A program made the position numbers and the translations under genes. DNA of 64,000 bases, taken from contig CAWJAF010000008.1 in the NCBI GenBank assembly GCA_963840785.1, positions 77,277-141,276 of the forward strand, written 5' to 3'. The stretch comes from JALYOK01 sp963840785. Its GTDB lineage: Bacteria; Pseudomonadota; Gammaproteobacteria; Burkholderiales; JALYOK01. A model generated the notes under the pieces. The model ran no database searches. It worked only from the letters and a program-made list of their open reading frames with translations, and was not told where the DNA came from. Positions 18,627-28,780 of the stretch are shown piece by piece (the stretch's first letter is position 1; each line of letters starts with the position of its first letter).

Positions 18627-20793
18627 TTAGTTCGGCAACAAGCGTTTGCCGCTGGCAAGAATTCGTGTGATTTGCTCGCTGTTGAGTGGTTTGCTGATTA
18701 AATAACCCTGACATTCATCGCAACCGTGGGCTTTCAGAAAAGTCAATTGCTCGACCGTTTCAACGCCCTCGGCGATCAGCCGCAGCCCCATCCCTTTTGC
18801 GATAAGAATCATCGCATTAACCAAAGTATTGTCACTGTCAGGTTGAATATCGGCGATGAACGATCGATCGATTTTGATGGCGTGGATCGGCAAATTGCGC
18901 AGATAACTCAACGAAGAGTAACCCATTCCAAAATCGTCAATCGCAATTTTCACGCCCAAATCGCTAAGGGCCTGTAATTTTTCTTGGGCGGTATCAAAGT
19001 CTCGCACCATGGTGCTCTCGGTGATCTCAATTTCCAACAGCGCCGGATCGATTTTTATCTCGTCCAATAATTCGCCAAATTTGCTGACGAAATCGTATTG
19101 CTGAATTTGCTCCGCCGCGAGGTTGATGCCCAGAGCGAACCGGTGCAACGCCGTATTCCATCCACTCCTTTAATTGAGCACACGCATTGCGAATAACCCA
19201 ATCGGATAAATAGGCGATAGTGCCGGCTTCTTGCGCGAGCGGAATAAACTCTTCCGGTAGCACGACGCCGCGCGTCGGGTGATTCCAGCGCAACAAGACT
19301 TCAAGACCGGTGATATCGCCGCTGCTACTTGCTACTTGCGGTTGGAAATACAACTCAAGTTGCTTTGCCGCAACGGCTTTATGCAATTCATGGCCGAGAT
19401 TGACTCGATCGGAGTAAGACGTATGGCGCGCCGCGGAAAAGAACGCAAAACTATTTCGCCCTTGCGCCTTGACGTCGTACATCGCGATGTCCGCATTTTG
19501 AATGAGCGCGTCGATGGTATCACCGTCGTCCGGATATACCGCGATGCCGATGCTCGCGCCGGTACTGTGTTCTTGCTGGCCGACGCGAAATGGCTGGCTC
19601 AAGCACAGCGAGAACTTTGCTCGCGGCATTCTCCGCATCGTCGCGCTGAACAATATTCGGGAGTAGCAATGTGAATTCGTCGCCACCTAGGCGGGCGACG
19701 GTATCGCCTTGGCGCAAACATTTCGCCAGGCGTGCCGCGACCGCTTGCAGCAATTGGTCGCCGGCGGCGTGACCTAAATCATCATTGATGACTTTTAAAG
19801 CGATCCAGATCGATAAACATCACGGCCAACATTGTCCCCTGTCGTTTCGCTTGAGCTACTGCGAGACTGAGGCGATCTCTAAACAGCAGGCGATTCGGTA
19901 AGCCGGTTAAGCCGTCGTGGTAGGCTTGATGCAGTATTTTCTCTTGCGCACGTTTGCGGTCACCGACTTCTTTCGCGACACCGTAGGTCCCGCGAAATGT
20001 CTGCGGCTCGCCTTCGCCGCGGGATTCATAAATCCCCGTAGAGGAAATTTCAACCGACAGAAAACGCCCGCTGCTAGGTCCGATCGGACGAATATTGAAT
20101 CGCAATTCCACATCGCGGCTAGCGCGTTTCCCGGTGCGCCTTTCGTTGAATACATATTTGGCACGCTCGATGTCATCTTCAAATACCAGTTGGGTATAGT
20201 GTCGGCCGAGCAAGTCGGCGCGCGCAATGCCAAGGAAGTGTTCCGCTCGATCGTTCAGAAAGGTAAATCGTCCTGCGCTATCGAGCGTATAAAGAATATC
20301 CGGCGATTGGTTGACGAGATAGCGATGCCATTTTTCCGATTGCTCGATTTGGTCTTTAGAAACTTGGCGCTTTCCTGCGTCACGTTGTTTGCCAGCCAAG
20401 ATGGTATCGATGGTGCGTAGCAAATCTTCCGGTGCATAAGGTTTGCGCACAAAATCGTGCACACCTTGTCGCAACGCGCGAATCGCGGCGTCTATGGTCG
20501 TATCGCCACTCACGACAATGGTCGATGTATTGTTCGTTGTTGCGCTCTAAATGCTCCAGCACTTCAAAGCCATCGGTGCCGGGCATGTTCAGATCAAGCA
20601 AAACGACATCGAATGTCTGTTCCCGCAACAAAGCAATGGCACTCTGCCCGCCATTGGCAGCCGTTACGTTATGGTTACGCATGCGCAACAGCTCGCACAA
20701 TGCGGTGAGCATGCGTGGCTCATCGTCGACCACTAAAATACGCGGTTGAGACGCACCGAAAGGAGAGCCTGCAGTGGGTTTTACTGCGTACAT
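18627..20793 (-). pseudogene. Response regulator REC-PAS-GGDEF-EAL, at least four frame breaks
   Basis: Reading in pieces from the 5' end gives a receiver domain (RILVVDDEPRMLTAL, phospho-Asp in VVLLDLNMPG), a PAS domain (SPDILYTLDSAGRFTFLND), a GGDEF domain (RLGGDEFTLLL intact) and an EAL domain (GLEVLLRWNHP, LEIEITEST, IDDFGMGYSSLSYLR). Both cyclase and phosphodiesterase signatures are present, EAL as EVL. Frame changes fall near 20500, 19785, 19570 and 19140. It would be the output partner of the histidine kinase 28 bases upstream, coupling phosphorylation to c-di-GMP. Whether it is decayed or error-ridden cannot be told from one sequence. Confidence 0.75.
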
Positions 20794-20820
20794 TGCGCCG
20801 CGCCATAGTTACGATTGCGC

Positions 20821-22934
20821 CTATTGACGCGTCTTTGGCAAGTAGATGCGAAAGGTTGTGCCTTGTTCGGGGGTGGACTGATACTCGATATCGCCGCGAA
20901 TCTCTCGAACTAGAGCTTGCACAATCGATAGTCCGAGACCGGCGTGATCGCCTTGTTTGGTCGTTACGCCCGGCTGATACATCCGTGCTTTAACCGATTC
21001 CGCAATGCCCTGGCCTTTGTCTTGGATAGCGATTTGCACCGTCGGTTTCCCATCGTTGATGACGTTATCGTTGGTCGAAATAACGATCATGCCACCCTCT
21101 GGCATGGCCTCCGCCGCGTTTTTGATTAAGTTCATCAGATATTTGCTTTAACCGATCGCGGTCCGCAACAATTGGCTCAATTGCGTGAGATAACTCAGTT
21201 CGCAATCGCACATTATGAGTCAGTAATGCCTGATCCGTTAAACGGGTGAAATCGAAAATTAATGCATTGACATCGACCAGCTCCGGGCGGAAATGGCTTT
21301 TCTTCGTTTCCGGTTCGACTAGATTTTTCAGTATGGTGCTGACGCGATCGATCTCGTCGTCGATAACCCCAAGATCGCGCTGCGCCGGATCTTGCTCAGA
21401 CAATTTCAAGCGCAAAATCTTGGTGTAATTTTTCATGATCGTCAGCGGATTGTTGATCTCATGCACCGCGCGGCGCAGCTCACTAAGCGAGACGTTAAAC
21501 TTTCCTGGTCGGAAGCCGGTGGTGCCGGCAAACGCGCCGCGCGCGAATCGAGCGCCAAACCCGGCCTGCGTGACTAACGTCGCGAGCAATTTGATCTGCG
21601 GCTCAAGCCGCGCCAGTTGGTCTTCCGCCATGCCGAGCGCGATGACGCCGATAATATTGTTTTTGCCATTAAGCGGTAAACACAGAATGCCTTCTTGCTC
21701 CGGTCAGCCGCGTGAGTTGATCATCTACAACGAAATGTTGCGGCGCGCGTTCGGTATCGAAGGTATGCAGTAGTTCATTGCGTAAAGCGGCATCAACGAC
21801 AATGCTGGTACCGAAAACGAAGGGAATTGAAATCTGATTGATCACCTCGGTTTGACCCGGCAGCGCCACACCGTTCAACGTATTGTGGACGTACTTTCGT
21901 AGCGCAGAAAAATGGGGTAAGCAAAATCGAACAACACATGCAAGGTTTTGCGGATGGCCGAGTAAATGTCGATCTCGTCTTTGAGGCCGGAGAAATTCGG
22001 GCGCATGCGTGAAAGCAATCCGATTTCGCGCACTTCCCGTGCCAGCCGAACACGTTTTACTTTTTCGACTGCAGCCGCGTCGCTTGGCGCACGATCTTTT
22101 ACTAACGAAAGCGAACGTACGTCAGTCGACGTGGCACGCTGAGCACTTTCCACCGGCGGATTGCAATTCCGACGGCTGCATGCCAAATAGTTTTTCGGCG
22201 GCGGGGAACGGCAACGCCGTGGTGTACTACGCGCCTTCGGCCACGAGATTGGCTAGGTGCGCAATTTTGATAAGCGGCGACGCGCCGGCAATACGATCGG
22301 TGTGCTCATCGCGATAACGAATGGCATCTGCGATAAACGAGGCAACCGGCCAGCGAGAAATCAGGGTCACACCTGCCTCGCGACTCAAATCCTCGTAGGA
22401 CATGGCCGGCGTGCTAGCTGTTAAGTCGCTGCGAGAATCGGACAACGCGGCTTCCTCGCCCGTGGGGTAATTTGCCGCTAACGCCAATTTTCCGAGATCG
22501 TAAAATAGGCCGGCAAGGTAGGCCTCATCGCGCGCGGTGTGCCCCACTTGATCGGCAATCGTTCGCGCAAGATAGGCGCGAAAAATCCAGCGCGAAGTAT
22601 CTTGTGCCAGCAAATTTTCTGCGGCTTCCGAGGGTTGGTGAAAGACTTGATTGACGGCGGTGCTAAATACCAACGTCTTGAGCGCATCAAAACCCACATC
22701 AGCGAGCGCTTGCTCCAGCGAGAGCAAGCGTCGGGGTGCGCGCGCGTAGGCGGGGTAAGCGATATCCAGCACTTTTGCGCACAAAGCGACATCGTGGCGA
22801 ACGATTTGCGCAATCTCGTCGAAAGTGATGCCGTCCTTGGTTAACGAACTCAGCAGACGGAGCAAAATGTCCGGCGCCGAGGGCAAAGGAATAAGGGCAA
22901 GCCTTCTTAAAATCTTATTATTGTCAAGACCCAT
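20821..22934 (-). pseudogene. HDOD-GAF-like-histidine kinase, several frame breaks
   Basis: The N-terminal ~235 residues are an HDOD domain (LPSAPDILLRLL, VRHDVALCAKVLDIAYP, AYLAGLFYDLGKLAL). It is followed by a linker with conserved-looking helices, a GAF-like stretch, a HisKA dimerisation helix with phospho-acceptor His (LRRAVHEINNPLTIMKNY) and an HATPase domain (NLIKNAAEAMPEGG, DKGQGIAES, HAGLGLSIVQAL). A TAG at 22227 and frame changes near 22165, 21885, 21655 and 21130 break it. It forms an operon with the REC-PAS-GGDEF-EAL regulator. Three independent kinase motifs remain recognisable, so disruption is recent or artefactual. Confidence 0.72.
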
Positions 22935-23029
22935 GCCCGTTTTATAGGTTCTAGGGGTCTGATTGTCAACAGTTTTTACATTGTGAAACAGCGTGTCAAG
23001 AAATAGACGTGCTCGATTTTTAGGTCAAG

Positions 23030-23515
23030 TTAATCGCGAAAATTTTTGAACTGTAAGGGAAATCCAAGGTTAGATTGTCGAATTAATGCGATTGCTTCTT
23101 GCAACATATCTTTCTTCGCGCCGGTCACTCGAACCACTTCACCTTGGATGCTAGCCTGAGTCTTAAGCTTAGAATCTTTGATCAATTTGACGATCTTTTT
23201 CGATAGTTCCTGCTCAACACCGACTTTGACGGTCACGAGTTGCTTGACCTTGTTGCCGCTGATTTTTTCCGAGTCGCCGACTTCGAGGCATTTAATATCG
23301 ACGCCACGCTTGACCAATCTACCTTCCAAAATATCGCGCACTTGGCTGAGCTTAAAATCGTCGTCGGCGAATACCGTAAGTGCGTATTCCTTCTGTTCGA
23401 CACGCGAATCCGAGCCCTTAAAATCAAAGCGCGTTGAGACCTCTTTATTGGTCTGCTCGACAGCGTTCTTTACTTCTTGCTGGTCGACTTCTGAAACGAT
23501 ATCGAAAGAGGGCAT
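23030..23515 (-). CDS. yajQ: YajQ-family nucleotide-binding protein
   Basis: 161 aa, the standard length. MPSFDIVSEVDQQEVKNAVEQ at the N-terminus and FPLQFKNFRD at the C-terminus are diagnostic. YajQ proteins bind RNA/nucleotides, and some bind c-di-GMP. It is immediately downstream of the c-di-GMP kinase/regulator pair on the same strand but about 95 bases away from its start, so co-transcription would run the other way; the link is only by proximity. Confidence 0.92.
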   Translation of the reverse strand: MPSFDIVSEVDQQEVKNAVEQTNKEVSTRFDFKGSDSRVEQKEYALTVFADDDFKLSQVRDILEGRLVKRGVDIKCLEVGDSEKISGNKVKQLVTVKVGVEQELSKKIVKLIKDSKLKTQASIQGEVVRVTGAKKDMLQEAIALIRQSNLGFPLQFKNFRD

Positions 23516-23891
23516 GGTTTTGCGTCGCTTAGTGTTGAACGCCGATTATTGCGGTAAGTGGGCCACAGAGCAAGTCGCAAACTTCCCGAAAAATAGATCG
23601 GGATTAGCGAATTCTTGCTCGCCTTAAGCCCCGCGTCACGCTTGGGCTTTGGCGCGGCATGCTCTGCGAGCCAGTATCCATGGGCATTCTGGCGGCACTG
23701 CCAATTAAAATCCCGTCTAGTTACACGCCAATTCTTTTTGCATTCTGCATTCTCAAAGCACTTTTAATTCGTTTTTTATAGCGCTACAATCTTAACCGGC
23801 AGGAGGGGTTCTCAGTTTAATTCCGGGCGCATGCGGTCGCATGTCCCACTCCTCTACACCGAAAATTCAACTATCCAATGGAGGCTTGAAA
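23516..23891. other. Intergenic region with a dispersed repeat and the dehydrogenase leader
   Basis: No gene is supported. 23625-23705 holds a copy of the recurring repeat (CGCGTCACGCTTG..., then GCGAGCCAGTATCCATGG), closely similar to the copy at 30685-30745. The last ~100 bases form the leader of the PQQ dehydrogenase gene, with a GGCAGGAGGGG stretch at 23800, a short GC-rich palindrome at 23826-23846 (GCGCATGCGGTCGCATG) and the ribosome binding site GGAGG at 23880. Confidence 0.55.
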
Positions 23892-25709
23892 ATGAAAATA
23901 TTTCAGCAATCTCTCTTAACCGGGCTGGGCGCAGTGTTGGCCGGCGGAGCAATCGTTACCGCCGCGCTGGCGGCGGATGTAACAACGGAGCGTTTGGTCA
24001 ATAGCGAACGTGAACCCGGCAACTGGCTCAATCACCACGGCAATCTCGAAGCTCATCGTTTTTCGGGGCTCGATCAAATCAACAAATCCAATGTAAAAAA
24101 TCTGCGCGTTGCCTTTACCTGGGCGATGGGCGGCACGCAAGGCGGCGGTAAGGAAATCATTACGTTCCCGTTTGCCGGGTTGGAAGGCACGCCAATCGCA
24201 GAAGGCGGCTTCCTTTATCTGACCACTGGCTGGGGTGAAGTCACTAAGCTCGATACCCGCGGCGGCGTTCCCCGTCAGATCTGGAAATACGATCCGAAGC
24301 CGGATCGCGACTATTCCACAACCGTCGCATGTTGTGGCATTAATAACCGTGGTGCGGTGTTCGCCGGCAACATGATCATCTCTCCGGTGATCGACGGCCG
24401 TATCGTCGCGCTAAACAAGACCGACGGCACTAAAATTTGGGAAGTGCAAGTTGCCGATCCCGGCCAAGGCGAAGTGATCACCGGTGCGCCGTTGATCGTC
24501 AAAGATATGGTCGTCACCGGTATGGCAGGCGCGGAATTTGGCGTGCGCGGCTGGCTCGAGGCGATGGATCTGAAAACCGGCAAGCGTCGTTGGAGAACTT
24601 ACACAATTCCTGGTCCAGGCGAACCCGGCCACGAAACGTGGAAAGACAAGCACGAAGCCTATAAAACCGGCGGCGGCACGACTTGGGTCACCGGTTCCTA
24701 CGATCCGGAGTTGAACCTCATCATCTGGGGTACGGCGAATCCGGGTCCGGACTGGGACAATGCCTATCGTCCCGGCGACAATCTGTGGACCGACAGCACC
24801 ATCGCACTTGACGCCGATACCGGCAAGATCAAGTGGGGCTTTCAACACACGCCGAACGATCCGTACGACTACGACTCCATCGCCGAGAACACCTTCGTTG
24901 ATACCAATATCAACGGCGCGTTCCGTCGCGCTACGCTGCATGCGAACCGCAACGGTTTTGCCTACGCGTTGGATCGCAAAACCGGTGAATTTCTGTGGGG
25001 TACCCAGTTTGTCGACAAACTGAACTGGACGCCGGGTCTGGATGCCAAAGGCAAGCCGGTTTCTTACAACCCGAAAGTGGATGTACAGACGTACGCCGCC
25101 GGCACAGCAGCCGCGCGCGGCACGGCCACTAAAGGCCGCGGCACAGTAGATGGCGTGTTGGAGCCGGGTCACATGGGTGGTAAGAATTGGCCGCCAACGA
25201 CCTACAGCCCGCAGACCAATATGTATTACATCCCGACGATCGAAGGCTGTAACAAAGCATTTGCCGAAGTGACGGTACCCGGCGCACATAAGCCGCGTCA
25301 ACTGTTCCTCGGCGGCGCGCCGTTTTCAACCTTTGAAGATCAGACTTGTGGCCGCTTGACGGGTAGCATTACTGCCATCGACGTGCGTACCGGTAAGGTC
25401 GTCAAGAAACACAATACGATTCATCCTCAACTGGGGGGTTTCCTGACCACCGCGGGCGGATTGCTGTTCGCCGGCTATGCTGAAGGTCAAGTCGTCGCAT
25501 TGGACGCTGATACGTTGGAAGAACTCTGGCGTTTCGAGACCGGCTCCGCGATCAATGCGCCGCCCATGACCTACACCGCTGATGGCAAGCAATACATTGC
25601 CATCGAAGTGGGTTTAGGTGGTGCTTGGCCGCAGTGGTTTGTCAGCGCTACGCCGGAACTGAAGTCGCAAGTTCCGAGCAACGTGCTTTACGTATTCCAG
25701 TTGCCGTAA
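23892..25709 (+). CDS. PQQ-dependent alcohol dehydrogenase, lanthanide-type (XoxF/ExaF-like)
   Basis: 605 aa from the ATG at 23892, chosen over the frame start at 23841 because GGAGG precedes it and a signal peptide follows (LAGGAIVTAALAA). Periplasmic eight-bladed propeller with the adjacent-cysteine disulfide (ACCG, residues 147-148) typical of quinoprotein alcohol dehydrogenases. The catalytic Asp lies in PYDYDS (326) with a second Asp two residues on (328); an Asp here marks lanthanide-dependent enzymes, where calcium enzymes have Ala or similar. Substrate could be methanol, ethanol or another alcohol. Electrons probably pass to the cytochrome c encoded next. Confidence 0.88.
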   Translation: MKIFQQSLLTGLGAVLAGGAIVTAALAADVTTERLVNSEREPGNWLNHHGNLEAHRFSGLDQINKSNVKNLRVAFTWAMGGTQGGGKEIITFPFAGLEGTPIAEGGFLYLTTGWGEVTKLDTRGGVPRQIWKYDPKPDRDYSTTVACCGINNRGAVFAGNMIISPVIDGRIVALNKTDGTKIWEVQVADPGQGEVITGAPLIVKDMVVTGMAGAEFGVRGWLEAMDLKTGKRRWRTYTIPGPGEPGHETWKDKHEAYKTGGGTTWVTGSYDPELNLIIWGTANPGPDWDNAYRPGDNLWTDSTIALDADTGKIKWGFQHTPNDPYDYDSIAENTFVDTNINGAFRRATLHANRNGFAYALDRKTGEFLWGTQFVDKLNWTPGLDAKGKPVSYNPKVDVQTYAAGTAAARGTATKGRGTVDGVLEPGHMGGKNWPPTTYSPQTNMYYIPTIEGCNKAFAEVTVPGAHKPRQLFLGGAPFSTFEDQTCGRLTGSITAIDVRTGKVVKKHNTIHPQLGGFLTTAGGLLFAGYAEGQVVALDADTLEELWRFETGSAINAPPMTYTADGKQYIAIEVGLGGAWPQWFVSATPELKSQVPSNVLYVFQLP

Positions 25710-25725
25710 AGGCAAGTATGAAACG

Positions 25726-25763
25726 CGGGCCGGTGCCTGATTGTGCCGGCCCGTGTGGTTTTT
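25726..25763 (+). terminator. Hairpin after the PQQ dehydrogenase gene
   Basis: Perfect 8-bp stem CGGGCCGG/CCGGCCCG with a 12-base loop, followed after four bases by a short T-run. It lies between the dehydrogenase and its cytochrome, so it may partly reduce transcription into the downstream gene. Confidence 0.7.
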
Positions 25764-25782
25764 AACTTTTTAAAGATTCATT

Positions 25783-26175
25783 ATGAAAAAGTTCGAAGCA
25801 AAAAAAAGTAGGCGTGGCGGCGCGAAGGCGCTTGCTGTCGCAGTAATTTCGCTGTGGTCTCTTGCACTGCCGAATACGTTCATATTCGCCGAAGAAGGCG
25901 ATCGGCCGGTCATCAAAGTTCCACGAGGCGGCGGGCGAGAATCGTTTACGACCAACTGCGTGCTATGCCATAAATATGACGGTCGCGGCGGCCCCAGTGA
26001 AGGTGGTTATGGTGCGGATTTACGCGTCACCAAGCTCACGCACGAAGAATTAATTGAAGTGATTACCAATGGCCGCGCTGGAAAAGGCATGCCGCCGTTT
26101 AAGGGGATCGTTGATGACGAGACTATCGAAACGCTGGCTTATTTCATCAAGAAAGACATAAAGCTGACGCAATAA
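25783..26175 (+). CDS. Mono-haem c-type cytochrome (partner of the PQQ dehydrogenase)
   Basis: 130 aa with a Lys/Arg-rich N-terminus and a hydrophobic export signal (ALAVAVISLWSLALP). One haem-c site, CVLCH (about residue 64), and a probable Met axial ligand in GKGMPPFKG. Small class I cytochromes beside quinoprotein alcohol dehydrogenases accept electrons from PQQ and pass them to the oxidase; this role is inferred from position. Confidence 0.88.
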   Translation: MKKFEAKKSRRGGAKALAVAVISLWSLALPNTFIFAEEGDRPVIKVPRGGGRESFTTNCVLCHKYDGRGGPSEGGYGADLRVTKLTHEELIEVITNGRAGKGMPPFKGIVDDETIETLAYFIKKDIKLTQ

Positions 26176-26204
26176 TCCATTGCCGAATTTTGGCTCGCGA
26201 TGAT

Positions 26205-26234
26205 AAGGCCGATTTAGTTACCGGCCTTTTTTTT
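26205..26234 (+). terminator. Rho-independent terminator
   Basis: Stem AAGGCCG/CGGCCTT with a 10-base loop and a run of eight T. It ends the dehydrogenase-cytochrome unit and overlaps the 3' end of the convergent Sel1-like gene. Confidence 0.8.
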
Positions 26235-26657
26235 CGCCTCGGCAAGTTGTTCGGGCGACATTTTTGCCGCAAGCTTGTCGCGCCAAAGCGGAATGTAATC
26301 AACGCCATCAGCGACGCCTTCACTTAGCCACACGTAGGCCTGCACCAGGTCTTTGTGCGCGCCCCATCCTAGTTGCATATTAACCATCTTGTATAGGCGG
26401 TCACCGTTTTTGTCGCCCGACGATGCAAGTTTGCGGGCGATGCTATACGCCTCAGTGAAGTTCCCTGTCGTGCGAGCGTTTTCATAGGCATTCCGCCCAG
26501 CACCGTACATCGCCATCCGTTCGTCTTTTTCAGCTTTGCAAACGGCTTCATCGTCGGATGCACATGCCGGTTCGGCGTTAGCAAAACCAATTCCGTTCGT
26601 TGCGAACACCAAAGAAAGTGCCAACGAAAACACCAGGCCGGTCAATTTGAATTTCAT
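26214..26657 (-). CDS. Exported Sel1/TPR-like repeat protein
   Basis: 147 aa with a signal peptide ending FANA. The mature part is helical and includes a Sel1-like repeat: DLVQAYVWLSEGVADGV followed by SPEQLAEAKKKA, the classic Sel1 terminus. Such modules bind protein partners; no function can be assigned. It is the second gene after an NTF2-like protein, 12 bases apart. Confidence 0.75.
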   Translation of the reverse strand: MKFKLTGLVFSLALSLVFATNGIGFANAEPACASDDEAVCKAEKDERMAMYGAGRNAYENARTTGNFTEAYSIARKLASSGDKNGDRLYKMVNMQLGWGAHKDLVQAYVWLSEGVADGVDYIPLWRDKLAAKMSPEQLAEAKKKAGN

Positions 26658-26669
26658 TTTAGGTTCTCC

Positions 26670-27158
26670 CTATTTGGTCTCGGCGAGAAATTTTCCTGCC
26701 TTGGCCGTATCGTAGTAATAGCTCACGGAATCGAATTTTCCGCTCGACGCTAAATCGTAAATAGCGACCATCTCAATTTTCAATGGCGTGCCGGAGGCTT
26801 TATGGATTGCCTCCCACACGAACAAAATCGCAGCGGAACGTCCACTGACGATTATTTTCTTCGTCATATATTTAGCTTGAAAATTCTTGAATTCCCAAGC
26901 GAAGTATTCAGAAAACTCTTTCTTCCCGGTCTGCTCCGATAAAGGGCTGCGCCGCTGCACGTTGTCGGTGAAATATTTCATCATTCCGGACGGGTCGCTC
27001 GACTCCATCGCCAAATTATATTCGTCAATCGACTGAACCAAAATATGCTCCACTTGCATTTCCACCGCGCCCGCGGCAAACGCCGATTGAGCGGGTAGCG
27101 CAAAAATAAAAACCAACGCGACGTAACAAAAGTTGATTCCGCGCCCCAAGCTTTTCAT
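26670..27158 (-). CDS. Exported NTF2/SnoaL-like protein
   Basis: 162 aa with a signal peptide (VALVFIFALPAQSAFA). The mature region looks like a cone-fold NTF2-like domain: VEHILVQSIDEYNLAMESSDPSGMMKYFTDNVQRRSP, then beta strands ending SVSYYYDTAKAGKF. Probably small-molecule binding or enzymatic, unassigned. It is upstream in an operon with the Sel1-like gene. Confidence 0.7.
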   Translation of the reverse strand: MKSLGRGINFCYVALVFIFALPAQSAFAAGAVEMQVEHILVQSIDEYNLAMESSDPSGMMKYFTDNVQRRSPLSEQTGKKEFSEYFAWEFKNFQAKYMTKKIIVSGRSAAILFVWEAIHKASGTPLKIEMVAIYDLASSGKFDSVSYYYDTAKAGKFLAETK

Positions 27159-27517
27159 TGAATTTCTCCTAATTTTCTAAATTATAAATCCGTTCGGCTA
27201 ACATTGCGCGATCCCAATTCGCACAAAAACCCCACGCTATGTCGAAGGACTTTAACGCACAAAAACAAAATAGGTTGATGATTAAGATTATTCAGCAAGC
27301 AACAATGGATCGTCAAGCCGATAAATGTTTTGGCAAGTAAGTGACCGCGGCTTGAATATGTTTGAGGCGATTCTTCGTGCCATGCCAGCAGCCTTGTGGC
27401 GCGTGCCTCCTGGCAATGCATGGCTGAAGGCCCAGTATTCATGCGCCTCTTCAGCCTGTCTTCCAGTGAATACAAAATCGGTTAATCTTGCACTTTATTT
27501 TCGTAACCAAATTAACC
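27159..27517. other. Intergenic region with dispersed repeat
   Basis: No gene is supported. 27335-27470 holds a repeat copy: GCCATGCCAGCAGCCTTGTGGCGC, CTGAAGGCCCAGTATTCATGCGCCTC. The rest is featureless AT-rich spacer between divergent transcription units, presumably carrying the promoters of both. Confidence 0.5.
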
Positions 27518-28780
27518 ATGAAAGTCGCGATCGCAGGCGCGGGAATTGGCGGGCTGAGTTTAGCCTTGATGTTGTCGCGCCAAAAAATCTCGTGCGAAAT
27601 TTTTGAATCCTCGGAGGAAATCAAACCGCTCGGCGTCGGCATCAATTTGCTGCCCCATGCGATGAAGGAACTTTCCGAACTCGGTATTGAATCGGCGATT
27701 GCCGAATCCGCCATCGAAACCTCGTCGCTCTCATATTTTAACCGCTTCGGCCAGCCGATTTGGCACGAGCCGCGCGGCCTCGCCGCCGGCTATTCGTGGC
27801 CGCAATATTCCATTCATCGCGGCGAGTTGCAAATGCTCTTGCTGCGCGCGGTCGAGCGCGAGATCGGCCTCGATCGAATTCACGTTGGGCATTCGCTGGA
27901 ATCGTTCACGCAAGATTCCGATCAAGTCACACTGGCGCTGCGTCGCAGAAGCGATGGCGCGGCAATCAATTCAACCACCGATGTATTGATCGGTGCCGAC
28001 GGCATCCATTCTTCGCTGCGCCGTTTGCTTCATCCCGTCGGCGACGAATTGCGTTTTTCCGGCCGCATGTTGTGGCGCGCGACGACCGTCGGCAAGCCGT
28101 TTCTCGATGGCCGCAGTATGTTCATGGCCGGCCATCAAGATCAAAAATTCGTGTGTTATCCGATCTCAGAGCCGCATCGCAAATCCGGCGAATCGTTACT
28201 CAATTGGATTGCAGAATTACGCGTCGGCAACGAAATGCCGGTCAGCGATTGGAATCGGCGCGTCGACAAATCGGTTTTTGCGACAGCATTTTCCGATTGG
28301 AAATGGGATTGGATCGACATCCCGGCGCTGATCGACGCCACGGATTCCATTTACGAATTTCCGCTCGTCGATCGTGATCCGTTGCCGCGTTGGAGCGTCG
28401 GCCGCGTGACTTTACTCGGAGATGCGGCACATCCGATGTACCCTATCGGCTCCAACGGCAGCGCCCAAGCCATTCTCGATGCACGCTATCTCGCCGATTG
28501 CTTGCGCGATATGTCTAATGTCGAATTAGCGCTGAAAGAATACGAAGCCGAACGCCTGCCGCGCACCGCCGGCATCGTGCTACGCAATCGCATGAACGGG
28601 CCCGAGCAAGTCATGCAAATCGCGCACGAACGCGCGCCGAACGGCTTCAGCGATATCGATCAAGTCGTCCCATTCGCCGAACGCGAAGCGATTTCAATGC
28701 GCTACAAACGCTTGGCGGGATTCGATCCGCAGGCATTGCAAGCCGCTGCAAAACGACACGCAGAAAAGGTTTCGACATGA
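27518..28780 (+). CDS. FAD-dependent monooxygenase (flavoprotein aromatic hydroxylase family)
   Basis: 420 aa from the ATG at 27518; the upstream 10 codons of open frame are unlikely. The Rossmann motif AGAGIGGLSLALMLSRQ at the N-terminus binds FAD; GADGIHSSLRRLLHP and GDAAHPMYPIGSNGSAQAI are the DG and GD motifs of class A flavin monooxygenases. It would hydroxylate an aromatic or related substrate with NAD(P)H and oxygen. It overlaps the thioesterase start by 4 bp, which suggests one catabolic unit. Confidence 0.88.
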   Translation: MKVAIAGAGIGGLSLALMLSRQKISCEIFESSEEIKPLGVGINLLPHAMKELSELGIESAIAESAIETSSLSYFNRFGQPIWHEPRGLAAGYSWPQYSIHRGELQMLLLRAVEREIGLDRIHVGHSLESFTQDSDQVTLALRRRSDGAAINSTTDVLIGADGIHSSLRRLLHPVGDELRFSGRMLWRATTVGKPFLDGRSMFMAGHQDQKFVCYPISEPHRKSGESLLNWIAELRVGNEMPVSDWNRRVDKSVFATAFSDWKWDWIDIPALIDATDSIYEFPLVDRDPLPRWSVGRVTLLGDAAHPMYPIGSNGSAQAILDARYLADCLRDMSNVELALKEYEAERLPRTAGIVLRNRMNGPEQVMQIAHERAPNGFSDIDQVVPFAEREAISMRYKRLAGFDPQALQAAAKRHAEKVST

